Shown here piece after piece: positions 1-7,514 of a stretch of 19,424 nucleotides of DNA (position 1 is its first letter; every line of letters starts with the position of its first letter). The stretch is from contig JARCRR010000160.1 of NCBI GenBank assembly GCA_029850565.1, positions 1 through 19,424 on the forward strand. Reading direction: 5' to 3'. A program made the translations under genes and the position numbers. The stretch comes from Gallionella sp. (lineage in GTDB: Bacteria > Pseudomonadota > Gammaproteobacteria > Burkholderiales > Gallionellaceae). The notes beneath the pieces are model-generated. The model was given only the letters and a program-made list of their open reading frames with translations, had not been told where the DNA came from and did not search any database.

Positions 1-1
1 C

Positions 2-82
2 GTGTATGCGATGGACGATAACCTGCATCCGGTGACGGGCAAGGATCACCGGCATAATGATAAAGGGGATAAGCCGAAATGA
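2..82 (+). CDS. TRAP transporter small permease, C-terminal end (partial)
   Basis: An open frame runs in from the left edge and gives a 26-residue hydrophilic tail rich in His, Asp and Lys, ending in TGA at 80-82. The stop overlaps the start of the large permease as ATGA. The tail has no diagnostic motif. The call rests on position: in TRAP operons the small four-helix membrane subunit (DctQ type) lies directly upstream of the large permease, often with overlapping ends. Its role would be to join the periplasmic binding protein and the large subunit into a working uptake system. The identity is inferred from context. Confidence 0.55.
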   Translation: MYAMDDNLHPVTGKDHRHNDKGDKPK

Positions 83-1362
83 GCGCCTCCTTCATCTTCA
101 TATTGCTGCTTGCCCTCATGCTGACGGGGATGCCCATCTCCATCTCTTTGGGCCTCACCGTACTCAGTTTCTTGTTCCTGTTCACACAGGTGCCGCTGGA
201 ATCTGTGGCACTCAAGTTATTCACCGGTATCGAGAAGTTCGAGATCATGGCCATCCCGTTCTTCATCCTGGCGGGCAACTTCCTCACGCATGGGGGGGTG
301 GCGAAACGCATGATCCGCTTCGCCTCGTCGATGGTGGGGCATATGTACGGCGGCCTTGGTCTATCCGGTGTGCTTGCTTGCGCCTTGTTCGCGGCCATCT
401 CCGGTTCCTCACCGGCGACGGTGGTGGCCATCGGTTCCATCCTGCTGCCAGCGATGGTGAAGGCGGGTTTCCCCAAGAAATTCGGTGCAGGCATCATCAC
501 CACCTCGGGAGCGCTCGGCATCCTCATCCCGCCCTCCATCGTGATGGTCATGTATTCGGTGGCGACCAATACATCTGTTGGTGCTTTGTTTATGGCGGGG
601 GTCGTGCCGGGCATCGCATTGGCTTTAGTGCTGGGTGGCGTGACCTATTACCGGGCGCGCAAATTCGATTATCCCCGTCTGCCCAAGGCCAAATGGGGTG
701 AGCGCTGGAAGACGTTCCGCGAATCGGTCTGGGGGCTGTTGCTCATCGTGATTGTGATGGGGGGCATCTATACCGGCTTGTTCACGCCGACCGAAGCGGC
801 CGCGATGAGTGCGGTCTATGCCTTCTTCATCGCGGTGTTCGTCTATAAGGACTTGAGTTTCAAGGATGTGCCGCGCGTACTGCTCAATTCCGCCAACATG
901 TCGGCGATGCTGCTCTACATCATCACCAACGCCATGTTGTTCTCATTCATCATGACCAACGAGAATATCCCGCAGGCGCTGGCCAACTGGATGCTGGGCA
1001 ACGGCCTTGGCATCATCACCTTCCTGCTGGCGTGCAACATCATCCTGCTGCTCGCGGGTAACTTCATGGAGCCATCCTCCATCGTGTTGATCTTCGCGCC
1101 CATCTTGTTTCCGGTGGCGATGAAGCTGGGTATCGATCCGGTGCACTTCGGCATCATCATGGTGGTGAACATGGAGGTCGGCATGTGCCACCCGCCGGTC
1201 GGACTCAATCTCTATGTGGCCTCAGGCATCACCAAGATGGGGATCACCGAACTCACCATCGCGGTCTGGCCGTGGCTATTGTCCATGCTGGGTTTCTTGA
1301 TGTTGGTCACCTACTGGCCGGGCTTGTCGCTGTGGTTGCCGCACATGTTGGGCATGCATTAG
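79..1362 (+). CDS. dctM: TRAP transporter large permease (DctM family)
   Basis: This 427-residue protein, the usual family length, is almost entirely hydrophobic, with about a dozen predicted membrane segments. It is the ion-coupled membrane subunit of a tripartite ATP-independent periplasmic transporter, which imports organic acids or related solutes captured by a periplasmic binding protein. Family landmarks are visible: FFILAGNFLTHGG near residues 60-73, the Gly/Ser/Ala-rich stretch AISGSSPATVVAIGSILLPA near 112-131, and GALGILIPPSIVMVMY near 143-160. The second half repeats the pattern (NFMEPSSIVLIFAPILFP, then MCHPPVGLNL). The ATG overlaps the stop of the preceding small permease, so the two are translationally coupled. 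The substrate cannot be read from this subunit and the binding protein is outside the window. No clear terminator follows. Confidence 0.93.
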   Translation: MSASFIFILLLALMLTGMPISISLGLTVLSFLFLFTQVPLESVALKLFTGIEKFEIMAIPFFILAGNFLTHGGVAKRMIRFASSMVGHMYGGLGLSGVLACALFAAISGSSPATVVAIGSILLPAMVKAGFPKKFGAGIITTSGALGILIPPSIVMVMYSVATNTSVGALFMAGVVPGIALALVLGGVTYYRARKFDYPRLPKAKWGERWKTFRESVWGLLLIVIVMGGIYTGLFTPTEAAAMSAVYAFFIAVFVYKDLSFKDVPRVLLNSANMSAMLLYIITNAMLFSFIMTNENIPQALANWMLGNGLGIITFLLACNIILLLAGNFMEPSSIVLIFAPILFPVAMKLGIDPVHFGIIMVVNMEVGMCHPPVGLNLYVASGITKMGITELTIAVWPWLLSMLGFLMLVTYWPGLSLWLPHMLGMH

Positions 1363-1575
1363 GGCGGGTGAGACTCTGTGTGTCTGCATACTGGGGACAA
1401 TGGTGGGCAGCATGCCCGTCAACTCAAGGCGTAGTGTGCGAGGTAACGGCGTCGAATTGTTTTTTGAGGGGATATAAATTGGAAAAGAAATCGACTCCGG
1501 CAATGAGGTCTCTACTACGTAGTCTTAAGAAGGTTTTATTAGATGGGTTTGAACAGGCATATATATTTTTTCTGG
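1363..1575. other. Intergenic region after dctM, no gene seen
   Basis: About 210 bases between dctM and the promoter of the next gene. I see no supported coding region. There is a short GGGCA/TGCCC hairpin near 1407-1419 without a T-run, and a perfect 10-bp palindrome ACTACGTAGT at 1513-1522. Composition turns AT-rich from about 1450 and stays so through the next two genes. Confidence 0.5.
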
Positions 1576-1604
1576 TTGAGTGCTGGTGACTTGTTGCATA
1601 GAAT
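1576..1604 (+). promoter_or_regulatory. Probable sigma-70 promoter for the Sel1-like gene
   Basis: TTGAGT at 1576-1581 (4 of 6 to the -35 consensus) and TAGAAT at 1599-1604 (5 of 6 to the -10 consensus) are separated by exactly 17 bases. The predicted transcript would start near 1611 and carry a leader of about 28 nt holding the AAGGA ribosome site at 1626-1630. This supports starting the gene at 1639 rather than at upstream in-frame codons, which lie before the promoter. Not experimentally shown. Confidence 0.5.
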
Positions 1605-1638
1605 CGCCGCTCTTTATCTACTCCCAAGGAAAATAGCA

Positions 1639-2154
1639 ATGAAGAGCCTATTTAAAACACTCTCAGTAATCATCACTCTTTCTATCTCGTTTAGCGCATC
1701 AGCCGCTGACCACAGTAAAACATGGAAGAAGGCAAATGCTGCACTTGACCGAGGTGATGTCGCTGCAGCAGTTAAGCTGTTACGCCCCGTCGCTGATGCG
1801 GGTGATCCAGAGGCACAGAGCTTTGTCGGTATCGTGCTATGGAGTGGTCAAACCGAAGGCGTACCTAAGGACGCCATCAATGGCACGAAGTATCTAACAA
1901 TGTGTGTAAACAATCCAAAGACTGAATCTGAATCTCGTGGCAACTGCGCTTTCAATATGTCGCTCGCCTATTTGAGAGGTGATGGCGTTGTTAAGTCAAT
2001 GGATGATTCACTCGCATTCATGTGGACTAGCGCAAGATATGGCAATGAAAAAAGCTTCAATCAGCTTAATCGTGCGGTGTGCAAGGGAGATGCATCTTGC
2101 ACGGAAGAACTGAAAGTTCGTCTTGATCGTTGTGAAGCCATGTGTCTGAACTGA
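1639..2154 (+). CDS. Exported Sel1-like/TPR repeat protein, hypothetical
   Basis: A 171-residue protein starting at ATG 1639, with AAGGA eight bases upstream. The frame is open further upstream to 1543, but the signal peptide (MKSLFKTLSVIITLSISFSASA, cut near residues 22-23) begins here. The mature part holds helical repeat sequence: residues 33-65 (LDRGDVAAAVKLLRPVADAG, then DPEAQSFVG) and 102-136 (NMSLAYLRGDGV, then SLAFMWTSARYGN) fit the Sel1-type tetratricopeptide pattern, although the repeats are divergent. There are six cysteines after the signal, at residues 89, 103, 148, 154, 165 and 169, which would suit disulfides in the periplasm. Sel1 proteins usually mediate protein contacts; no specific function can be given. 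The gene is AT-richer than its neighbours and only two bases separate it from the next start, suggesting a two-gene unit. Confidence 0.75.
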   Translation: MKSLFKTLSVIITLSISFSASAADHSKTWKKANAALDRGDVAAAVKLLRPVADAGDPEAQSFVGIVLWSGQTEGVPKDAINGTKYLTMCVNNPKTESESRGNCAFNMSLAYLRGDGVVKSMDDSLAFMWTSARYGNEKSFNQLNRAVCKGDASCTEELKVRLDRCEAMCLN

Positions 2155-2156
2155 TC

Positions 2157-2564
2157 ATGATCAGCGCTAGGATTCTTCTGGTTTTTTCAGCGTTTCTTCT
2201 GGCGCAAGCATCAATGGCAGGAGAGTTGCCGTTGTGCGAGCCAGTGGCAGACAACTCTTCCGAGAGCGATATTGCGTTCATCAAGGGAATGAGTAATGCA
2301 GCACGTTTAACCAAGGCTGCCGAATACTCCCAGGATGAATGCAAAAAAGGTGGGGGGCGCTCTTCATCAATTCGTCAGGAGGATTTAGCAAAGGATGAGG
2401 TGAGAATCTTGTGTTCGACCCCTGCAAAAGGTGAAGAGGTGTTCGCCAAATTCTCCTTCCACACCTTTTACATCGCATCTAATGGACACATGAATCGCAT
2501 CTTCACTGGTGATGAGTGTATACCTACGATCAACTACAATGTCGAGGCAACACTCTGGCGATAG
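2157..2564 (+). CDS. Exported small protein of unknown function
   Basis: I do not recognise this protein. From ATG 2157 it is 135 residues. A GTG at 2142 in the same frame would add MSELI but would put an acidic residue before the signal sequence, so the ATG is preferred. Residues 1-21 form a signal peptide (Arg followed by a hydrophobic run, cut after QASMA). The mature part has four cysteines (27, 62, 86, 121), a Lys/Gly/Ser-rich patch at 63-71, and a more hydrophobic C-terminal half ending in a Trp-Arg. No lipobox or membrane segment is seen after the signal. It starts two bases after the stop of the Sel1-like gene and shares its AT-rich composition, so the two are probably co-expressed and perhaps act together in the periplasm. 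That last point is inference. Confidence 0.6.
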   Translation: MISARILLVFSAFLLAQASMAGELPLCEPVADNSSESDIAFIKGMSNAARLTKAAEYSQDECKKGGGRSSSIRQEDLAKDEVRILCSTPAKGEEVFAKFSFHTFYIASNGHMNRIFTGDECIPTINYNVEATLWR

Positions 2565-2877
2565 ATTGGGATTATTTGATTTAATTGAAAATCTAGAAAC
2601 CAAAGGTACCGGAGTCGATATCTTTATAAAAACCAATGGGGTGCATCGCATTTAAATTCCAACCTCGCACACACACCTCGCCCACGCATCAAGTTAGCTC
2701 ATCTCGGAGAGGGCAAAGGGGGGAATCGGTTTTGCATCAGTCAGCGTTTATTCTCAATCAAGCATCTGCCGTGTGATTTGGCCTGCTGTCGCTCTGTGTC
2801 CGCATAGGTACAACGGTGCATTCACCCTGCCAGCCTTTTCAGTGTGCTTTGGATCATATTCGGGGCGTTGCCGCCCT
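2565..2877. other. Long intergenic region upstream of the ndk promoter
   Basis: About 310 bases with no well-supported gene. The left end continues a 38-codon frame (ATG 2539 to TAA 2653-2655) that overlaps the preceding gene. It has no good ribosome site and I do not call it. A CA-rich and then GC-rich stretch follows at 2660-2730. No tRNA, terminator with a T-run or repeat is apparent. The region ends in a hairpin and the ndk promoter. Confidence 0.45.
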
Positions 2878-2893
2878 GCGACAGGGCGGGCAA
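2868..2893. repeat. GC-rich inverted repeat overlapping the ndk promoter
   Basis: CCGCCCTG (2871-2878) and CAGGGCGG (2882-2889) are perfect inverted copies around a three-base loop. The stem extends by TTG/CAA if one G (2890) is bulged. There is no T-run on either strand, so it is not a standard terminator. It covers the -35 position of the proposed ndk promoter and could be an operator or a scattered intergenic palindrome. The function is unknown. Confidence 0.6.
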
Positions 2894-2906
2894 ACCCTGA
2901 TAGAAT
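2878..2906 (+). promoter_or_regulatory. Probable extended -10 promoter of ndk and the downstream gene run
   Basis: An extended -10 (TG at 2898-2899, one base, then TAGAAT at 2901-2906) lies 17 bases after GCGACA at 2878-2883, which matches four of six -35 positions. Transcription would begin near 2913, leaving a leader of about 43 nt with the ndk ribosome site. The -35 element sits in the loop of a GC-rich inverted repeat. This is the only strong promoter-like sequence I see before the sixteen-gene run. Confidence 0.5.
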
Positions 2907-2955
2907 CGCGCCCCTCAGAAATTTCTGAATCACATTAATCATTTGGAGAAGAAGC

Positions 2956-3381
2956 ATGGCTGTTGAACGCACCCTTTCAATCATCAAACCCGATGCAGTC
3001 GCTAAGAACGTCATCGGTCAGATCTATTCCCGTTTCGAAAATGCCGGCCTGAAGATCGTTGCCGCTCAGATGCGTCACCTGAATCGCACTGAAGCCGAAG
3101 GTTTCTATGCTGTGCACAAGGCACGTCCATTCTTCAAGGATCTGGTCGATTTCATGATCTCCGGCCCCGTCATGATCCAGGTGTTGGAAGGCGAGAACGC
3201 AGTGGCTAAGCATCGTGACCTGATGGGCGCGACCGATCCCAAGAAGGCAGACAAAGGCACTATCCGTGCTGACTTTGCAGACAGCATCGACGCTAACGCT
3301 GTACACGGCTCTGACTCTGCTGAGAACGCAGCGATCGAAATCGCCTATTTCTTCGCCGCCAAGAACGTACATTCACGTTAA
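2956..3381 (+). CDS. ndk: Nucleoside diphosphate kinase
   Basis: This 141-residue protein is the full family length. It transfers the gamma phosphate from ATP to nucleoside diphosphates through a phosphohistidine intermediate, balancing the cytosolic NTP and dNTP pools. Seen directly: the N-terminal ERTLSIIKPDAVAKN, the Kpn-loop region near 92-105, and the active-site motif NAVHGSDSAENA with the catalytic histidine at residue 117. A strong ribosome site (GGAGAAG at 2945-2951) precedes the ATG. It is the first gene of the long run and ends three bases before rlmN. In betaproteobacteria ndk commonly precedes rlmN. No oddities. Confidence 0.98.
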   Translation: MAVERTLSIIKPDAVAKNVIGQIYSRFENAGLKIVAAQMRHLNRTEAEGFYAVHKARPFFKDLVDFMISGPVMIQVLEGENAVAKHRDLMGATDPKKADKGTIRADFADSIDANAVHGSDSAENAAIEIAYFFAAKNVHSR

Positions 3382-3384
3382 TCA

Positions 3385-4470
3385 ATGAAGCAAAACCTCC
3401 TCGATTTTGATGCGCAGCAGATGACTGCATGGTTTGCGGAACAGGGCGAAAAGCCCTTCCGCGCCAAGCAGGTGTTGCGCTGGATATACAAAAGCGGGGA
3501 GTCCGATTTCGATGCGATGAGTGACTTGGCCAAGTCACTGCGCGAGATGTTGAAGCAAAAAGCCTGTATCCAGACACCCACCGTGGTGCGCGAAGAGACC
3601 GCCACTGACGGTACGCATAAGTGGTTGCTGGATGTGGGGACGGGCAATGCGGTGGAAACCGTCTTCATCCCCGAAGAAGATCGGGGTACTCTGTGTGTCT
3701 CGACACAGGCCGGATGCGCACTGGATTGCGCGTTCTGCTCCACGGGCAAGCAGGGTTTTAACCGAAACCTGTCGACTGCCGAGATCATAGGCCAAGTGTG
3801 GTGGGCCAATCGTCAGCTTGGCAAGAATGCTGATGGCAATTGGCCGATCACCAACGTGGTGCTGATGGGCATGGGCGAGCCGCTGCTCAATTTCGACAGC
3901 ACGGTGAGTGCGTTGAATCTGATGTTGGACGACAATGCCTACGGCTTGTCGCGCCGCCGTGTGACGGTCTCCACTTCGGGCGTCGTCCCGGCGATGGATA
4001 GATTGCGCGATGAGTGTCCGGTGGCGTTGGCCATCTCGCTGCATGCGCCCAACGATGCACTGCGCAACGTGCTGGTGCCGATTAATCAGAAGTATCCGTT
4101 ACGCGAATTGATGGCGGCCTGCCAGCGCTATCTGGAGAAAGCGCCGCGCGATTTCGTCACTTTCGAGTATGTAATGTTGGCTGGCGTGAATGACAGTGTG
4201 CAGCATGCGCGCGAGTTGATCGAGTTGGTGCGCGATGTGCCGTGCAAATTCAACCTCATCCCGTTCAATCCTTTTCCGCAGGCACCGTATCAACGCTCGG
4301 ACATGGAAGTGGTGAAGCGCTTCCGAGATGTGCTGATGCAGGCGAACATCGTGACCACTATCCGCAAGGTGCGCGGCGACGACATCGCGGCAGCCTGTGG
4401 TCAATTGGCAGGGCAAGTTCAAGACAAGACCAAGAGGACGATGCATCGTCTAGTGGAGGCTGGTCAATGA
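3385..4470 (+). CDS. rlmN: Dual-specificity rRNA/tRNA adenine-C2 methyltransferase RlmN
   Basis: A 361-residue radical-SAM methyltransferase. The family methylates C2 of A2503 in 23S rRNA and A37 in certain tRNAs, supporting translational accuracy. The iron-sulfur motif C-x3-C-x2-C is at C111, C115 and C118 (CALDCAFC). The SAM-binding GMGEPLLNF follows at 162-170. The second conserved cysteine, needed for the methyl-cysteine mechanism, is C338 in AAACGQLAG. The N-terminal accessory domain with PFRAKQVLRWIY is at 24-35. It begins three bases after ndk, and its stop overlaps the start of pilW as ATGA, so the two are coupled. Length and all key residues are normal. Confidence 0.98.
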   Translation: MKQNLLDFDAQQMTAWFAEQGEKPFRAKQVLRWIYKSGESDFDAMSDLAKSLREMLKQKACIQTPTVVREETATDGTHKWLLDVGTGNAVETVFIPEEDRGTLCVSTQAGCALDCAFCSTGKQGFNRNLSTAEIIGQVWWANRQLGKNADGNWPITNVVLMGMGEPLLNFDSTVSALNLMLDDNAYGLSRRRVTVSTSGVVPAMDRLRDECPVALAISLHAPNDALRNVLVPINQKYPLRELMAACQRYLEKAPRDFVTFEYVMLAGVNDSVQHARELIELVRDVPCKFNLIPFNPFPQAPYQRSDMEVVKRFRDVLMQANIVTTIRKVRGDDIAAACGQLAGQVQDKTKRTMHRLVEAGQ

Positions 4471-5219
4471 GGTCGCTATTCGTCTTGCTGGTTGTACTTT
4501 CGTTGGCTGGATGCGCCTCCAAGGGAGATGGCGAGCAGACTTCATCGCAACGCGCGCGCGGTATCGCCACGATTCACACGGAGTTGTCTGCCGCGTATTA
4601 CGGGCGCGCCCAATATGCGATCGCTTTGCAGGAATTGGGCGTCGCTTTGCAGGCGGATCCGTCCTATGCACCTGGCTATAACGTGCGCGGATTGATACGC
4701 ATGGCCTTGCACGAGGATGAGCAAGCCGAGGTGGATTTCAAACGCAGCATTAAATTGGACCCGAACTATTCCGATGCACATAACAACTTTGGATGGTTCT
4801 TATGCCAGCGTGGTCGCGCCAAAGAATCGGTGCCCCAGTTCTTGGAAGCACTGAAGAACCCTCTATATGCGACACCGGAAGTGGCCTATGCGAATGCCGG
4901 TTTGTGCGCACTTAAGGCGGGTGAGTTGGCTGCTGCCGAAAGCTATCTGCAACGTGCATTGATCTTGCGTTCTGATATGCCGGAAGCTTTGTATGGTTTT
5001 GCGGATGTCAGTTTTGCCAAGGCCGATTATGCTTTGGCCAAAGCCTACCTCTTGCGCTTCCAACAATCGACACAGGACTTGGATGCTGAACAATTGTGGT
5101 TGGCCGTTCGTATCGAACGCAAGATGCGCGACCAGAATTCAGAGGCAAGTTATGCCATGCAACTCAGTAAACGCTTCCCTGATTCACGCGAAGCACAGCT
5201 ACTCCAAATGGGTGAATGA
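4467..5219 (+). CDS. pilW: Type IV pilus biogenesis lipoprotein PilW/PilF (TPR)
   Basis: This 250-residue protein starts at the ATG that overlaps the rlmN stop. The frame is open further upstream within rlmN, but the lipoprotein signal begins here (MRSLFVLLVVLSLAGC, lipidated Cys16). The rest is a string of about six tetratricopeptide units, roughly residues 38-245, for example YAIALQELGVALQADPSYAPGYNVRG and QAEVDFKRSIKLDPNYSDAHNNFGWF. PilW (PilF) anchors in the outer membrane and helps the secretin PilQ assemble and localise. The gene often sits between rlmN and rodZ even where other pilus genes are far away. Its stop overlaps the next start (ATGATG). Confidence 0.92.
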   Translation: MRSLFVLLVVLSLAGCASKGDGEQTSSQRARGIATIHTELSAAYYGRAQYAIALQELGVALQADPSYAPGYNVRGLIRMALHEDEQAEVDFKRSIKLDPNYSDAHNNFGWFLCQRGRAKESVPQFLEALKNPLYATPEVAYANAGLCALKAGELAAAESYLQRALILRSDMPEALYGFADVSFAKADYALAKAYLLRFQQSTQDLDAEQLWLAVRIERKMRDQNSEASYAMQLSKRFPDSREAQLLQMGE

Positions 5220-6232
5220 TGGATACCGCGCCAGATACTCCAAGCATGACTGAGCCTACGGCCGTACAAACAGTTCCGGCAAGTGTCGGCTCGCTATTGC
5301 GTGCTGCAAGAGAGGCACAAGGGCTCACTGTCGCTGATGTGGCCGAGCGTATCAAGTTCAGCGTAAGACAAGTGGAGGCCTTGGAGGCGGACAAGAACGA
5401 GGCTTTGCCCGAAGGTGCATTCTTGCGGGGTTTCGTTCGAAGTTATGCGCGCACTTTGCATCTTGATGAGATTCCGTTGTTGGCGATGATGTCTCCTTCC
5501 CATATACAGCATGGGGATGTGAGTGATGTGCAAGCAGGCGGCTCGGAGTTTCCCACCTCCCAAGCCTCGAACAAAAAGAACATATATTTGCTCGGAGGCG
5601 CGCTGGTGATGGCGGCCATGTTGGGACTATTTGTCTGGAGCCAGCAAAAGATAGCTGTGGTCGAAAAGGTTGTGATCGAAGAAGTGAACATCCCTGAAAT
5701 GATCGCGGCATCTGCGCCTCTGCCTTCTTCTGGTGTGGTTGCTGCTTCCGCAGTCGATGTGACGGTTGGCGAAAATAAGATTGTGCAAACAACGCCGCCG
5801 AGCACCGTCGTAATGCAGCCGAAAGCGCTTGAGATCGTTAAGCCGGTTGCCGCTCCGGCGAAGACGGTAGTACCACCTGCTGTTCCGGTTCCTCCGACCA
5901 AGCCTAAGCAGGTAACGCCATCCCCAACGGCTAGTGCTTCGTCTAATGCGGTGGGCGAGAAGTCGACGACCGCGCTCGATCAGTTGAAAAAGCGTCCTAT
6001 CCACATAGTGTTCGCTGAAGATTCTTGGATGGAGATTGTCGACACGAGCGGTGAAGTCTTGCTGTCACGCATGAACTTGGCAGGCACAGAAAAATGGATC
6101 GGTGGCGGTCGTCGCGCCCCTTATAAGGTCGCCATCGGCAAGGCGGCGGCAGTCAAGATTTTTTACAAAGGTCGCGAAGTCGATCTGACGAAATACAACC
6201 AAACAGGGGTTGTGCGTTTGGTTCTGGAATAA
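5216..6232 (+). CDS. rodZ: RodZ-like cytoskeletal protein (HTH, transmembrane, DUF4115)
   Basis: A 338-residue protein with the RodZ layout. Residues 23-90 are a Cro/CI-type helix-turn-helix domain (VGSLLRAAREAQGLTVADVAERIKFS), which in RodZ binds MreB. A single membrane helix is at about 122-141. A Pro/Ala/Val-rich periplasmic linker at about 165-250 is followed by a C-terminal DUF4115 domain at 262-338 (EDSWMEIVDTSGEVLLSR, GRRAPYKVAIGKA). It links the MreB cytoskeleton to the elongation machinery that sets rod shape. The start is ATG 5216, overlapping the pilW stop; a second ATG follows at once, at 5219. The gene sits between pilW and ispG as in many proteobacteria. The linker is low in complexity, as is usual. 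Confidence 0.92.
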   Translation: MMDTAPDTPSMTEPTAVQTVPASVGSLLRAAREAQGLTVADVAERIKFSVRQVEALEADKNEALPEGAFLRGFVRSYARTLHLDEIPLLAMMSPSHIQHGDVSDVQAGGSEFPTSQASNKKNIYLLGGALVMAAMLGLFVWSQQKIAVVEKVVIEEVNIPEMIAASAPLPSSGVVAASAVDVTVGENKIVQTTPPSTVVMQPKALEIVKPVAAPAKTVVPPAVPVPPTKPKQVTPSPTASASSNAVGEKSTTALDQLKKRPIHIVFAEDSWMEIVDTSGEVLLSRMNLAGTEKWIGGGRRAPYKVAIGKAAAVKIFYKGREVDLTKYNQTGVVRLVLE

Positions 6233-6236
6233 AGCA

Positions 6237-7508
6237 ATGAGTCATCTCCATATAGTGCGTCGCAAGACGAGTTCGGTTCAGGTAGGCGATATCCGCATCG
6301 GTGGTGATGCGCCCATCGTGATCCAATCCATGACCAACACGGACACGGCGGATGCCGTGGGTACGGCAAAGCAGGTGTATGAATTGGCGCAAGCCGGTTC
6401 GGAGTTGGTGCGTATCACCGTGAATACTTCCGAGGCTGCCGTTCAAGTCCCGATCATCCGCAAGATGCTGGACGATATGGGGTGCGATGTGCCGCTCATC
6501 GGAGACTTTCATTACAACGGCCATCGCCTGCTCACCGAGTATCCGGAGTGCGCTCAAGCATTGGCGAAATACCGGATCAATCCGGGCAATGTGGGCAAGA
6601 ACCGCAAGGGTGAAGATCAGTTCGCCATGATGATTGCGGTGGCGAAGCAGTATGACAAACCGGTGCGCATCGGCGTCAACTGGGGCAGTCTGGATCAGGA
6701 TTTGGTCGTGCGCATGATGGATGAGAATTCCAAGCTGGCGCAGCCTAAAGAGGCGAACGAAGTGACGCGCGAGGCGCTCATCGTTTCCGCGCTTCAAAGT
6801 GCTCAGCGCGCCGAAGAATTGGGACTGCCGCATGACCGTATCGTATTGTCGTGCAAGGTGAGCGCGGTGCAGGACTTGATCGCGGTATATACCGAGTTGT
6901 CCAAGCGCAGCGATTACCCGTTGCATCTTGGTTTGACCGAGGCGGGAATGGGCTCGAAAGGTATCGTTGCATCCACTGCCGCATTGTCCGTGTTGTTGCA
7001 GCGCGGCATCGGCGACACCATCCGTATCTCGTTGACCCCCGAGCCGAATGGTGATCGTACGCAAGAAGTCGTGGTGGGGCAGGAGATATTGCAGACCATG
7101 GGGCTGCGTTCATTCGCGCCGATGGTGACTGCCTGCCCGGGATGTGGCCGTACCACCAGCACGGTGTTCCAAGAATTGGCGCAGGATATCCAGCGCTATC
7201 TGCGTTCGCAAATGCTGGTATGGCGCGAGCAATATGTGGGCGTGGAAGAGATGGATGTGGCGGTGATGGGTTGTATCGTCAATGGTCCTGGTGAAAGCAA
7301 GTTGGCGAACATCGGCATCAGTCTGCCGGGGACGGGCGAGACACCATCCGCTCCTGTGTACGTCGATGGCGAGAAGGCGGTGACCTTGCGCGGTGAGAAC
7401 ATCGCGCTGGAATTCCAGAAGATAGTCGATGACTATGTCGCCAACAAATATCCAAAACGCGCGGCAGGTGATAAACCGGTCAAGCGTATCGAAATCAAAG
7501 CGATTTAA
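6237..7508 (+). CDS. ispG: 4-hydroxy-3-methylbut-2-enyl diphosphate synthase (GcpE)
   Basis: This 423-residue enzyme carries out the penultimate step of the MEP isoprenoid pathway, reducing methylerythritol cyclodiphosphate to HMBPP with a [4Fe-4S] cluster. The TIM-barrel half contains PIVIQSMTNTDTAD at 26-39 and the GDFHYNGHRLL and INPGNVG segments. The cluster ligands are visible as C300 and C303 (TACPGCGRT), C346 (MGCIVNGPGE) and E353. Start choice: the frame extends 27 bases upstream into rodZ, but ATG 6237, four bases after the rodZ stop, gives the family N-terminus (H-x-V-RRKT). No insert of the plant or long type is present. It is coupled closely to rodZ and hisS. Confidence 0.98.
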   Translation: MSHLHIVRRKTSSVQVGDIRIGGDAPIVIQSMTNTDTADAVGTAKQVYELAQAGSELVRITVNTSEAAVQVPIIRKMLDDMGCDVPLIGDFHYNGHRLLTEYPECAQALAKYRINPGNVGKNRKGEDQFAMMIAVAKQYDKPVRIGVNWGSLDQDLVVRMMDENSKLAQPKEANEVTREALIVSALQSAQRAEELGLPHDRIVLSCKVSAVQDLIAVYTELSKRSDYPLHLGLTEAGMGSKGIVASTAALSVLLQRGIGDTIRISLTPEPNGDRTQEVVVGQEILQTMGLRSFAPMVTACPGCGRTTSTVFQELAQDIQRYLRSQMLVWREQYVGVEEMDVAVMGCIVNGPGESKLANIGISLPGTGETPSAPVYVDGEKAVTLRGENIALEFQKIVDDYVANKYPKRAAGDKPVKRIEIKAI

Positions 7509-7514
7509 TACAAG

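Noticed and set aside
1407..1419. GGGCA/TGCCC hairpin after dctM as a terminator
   Set aside because: The stem is only five pairs and no T-run follows.
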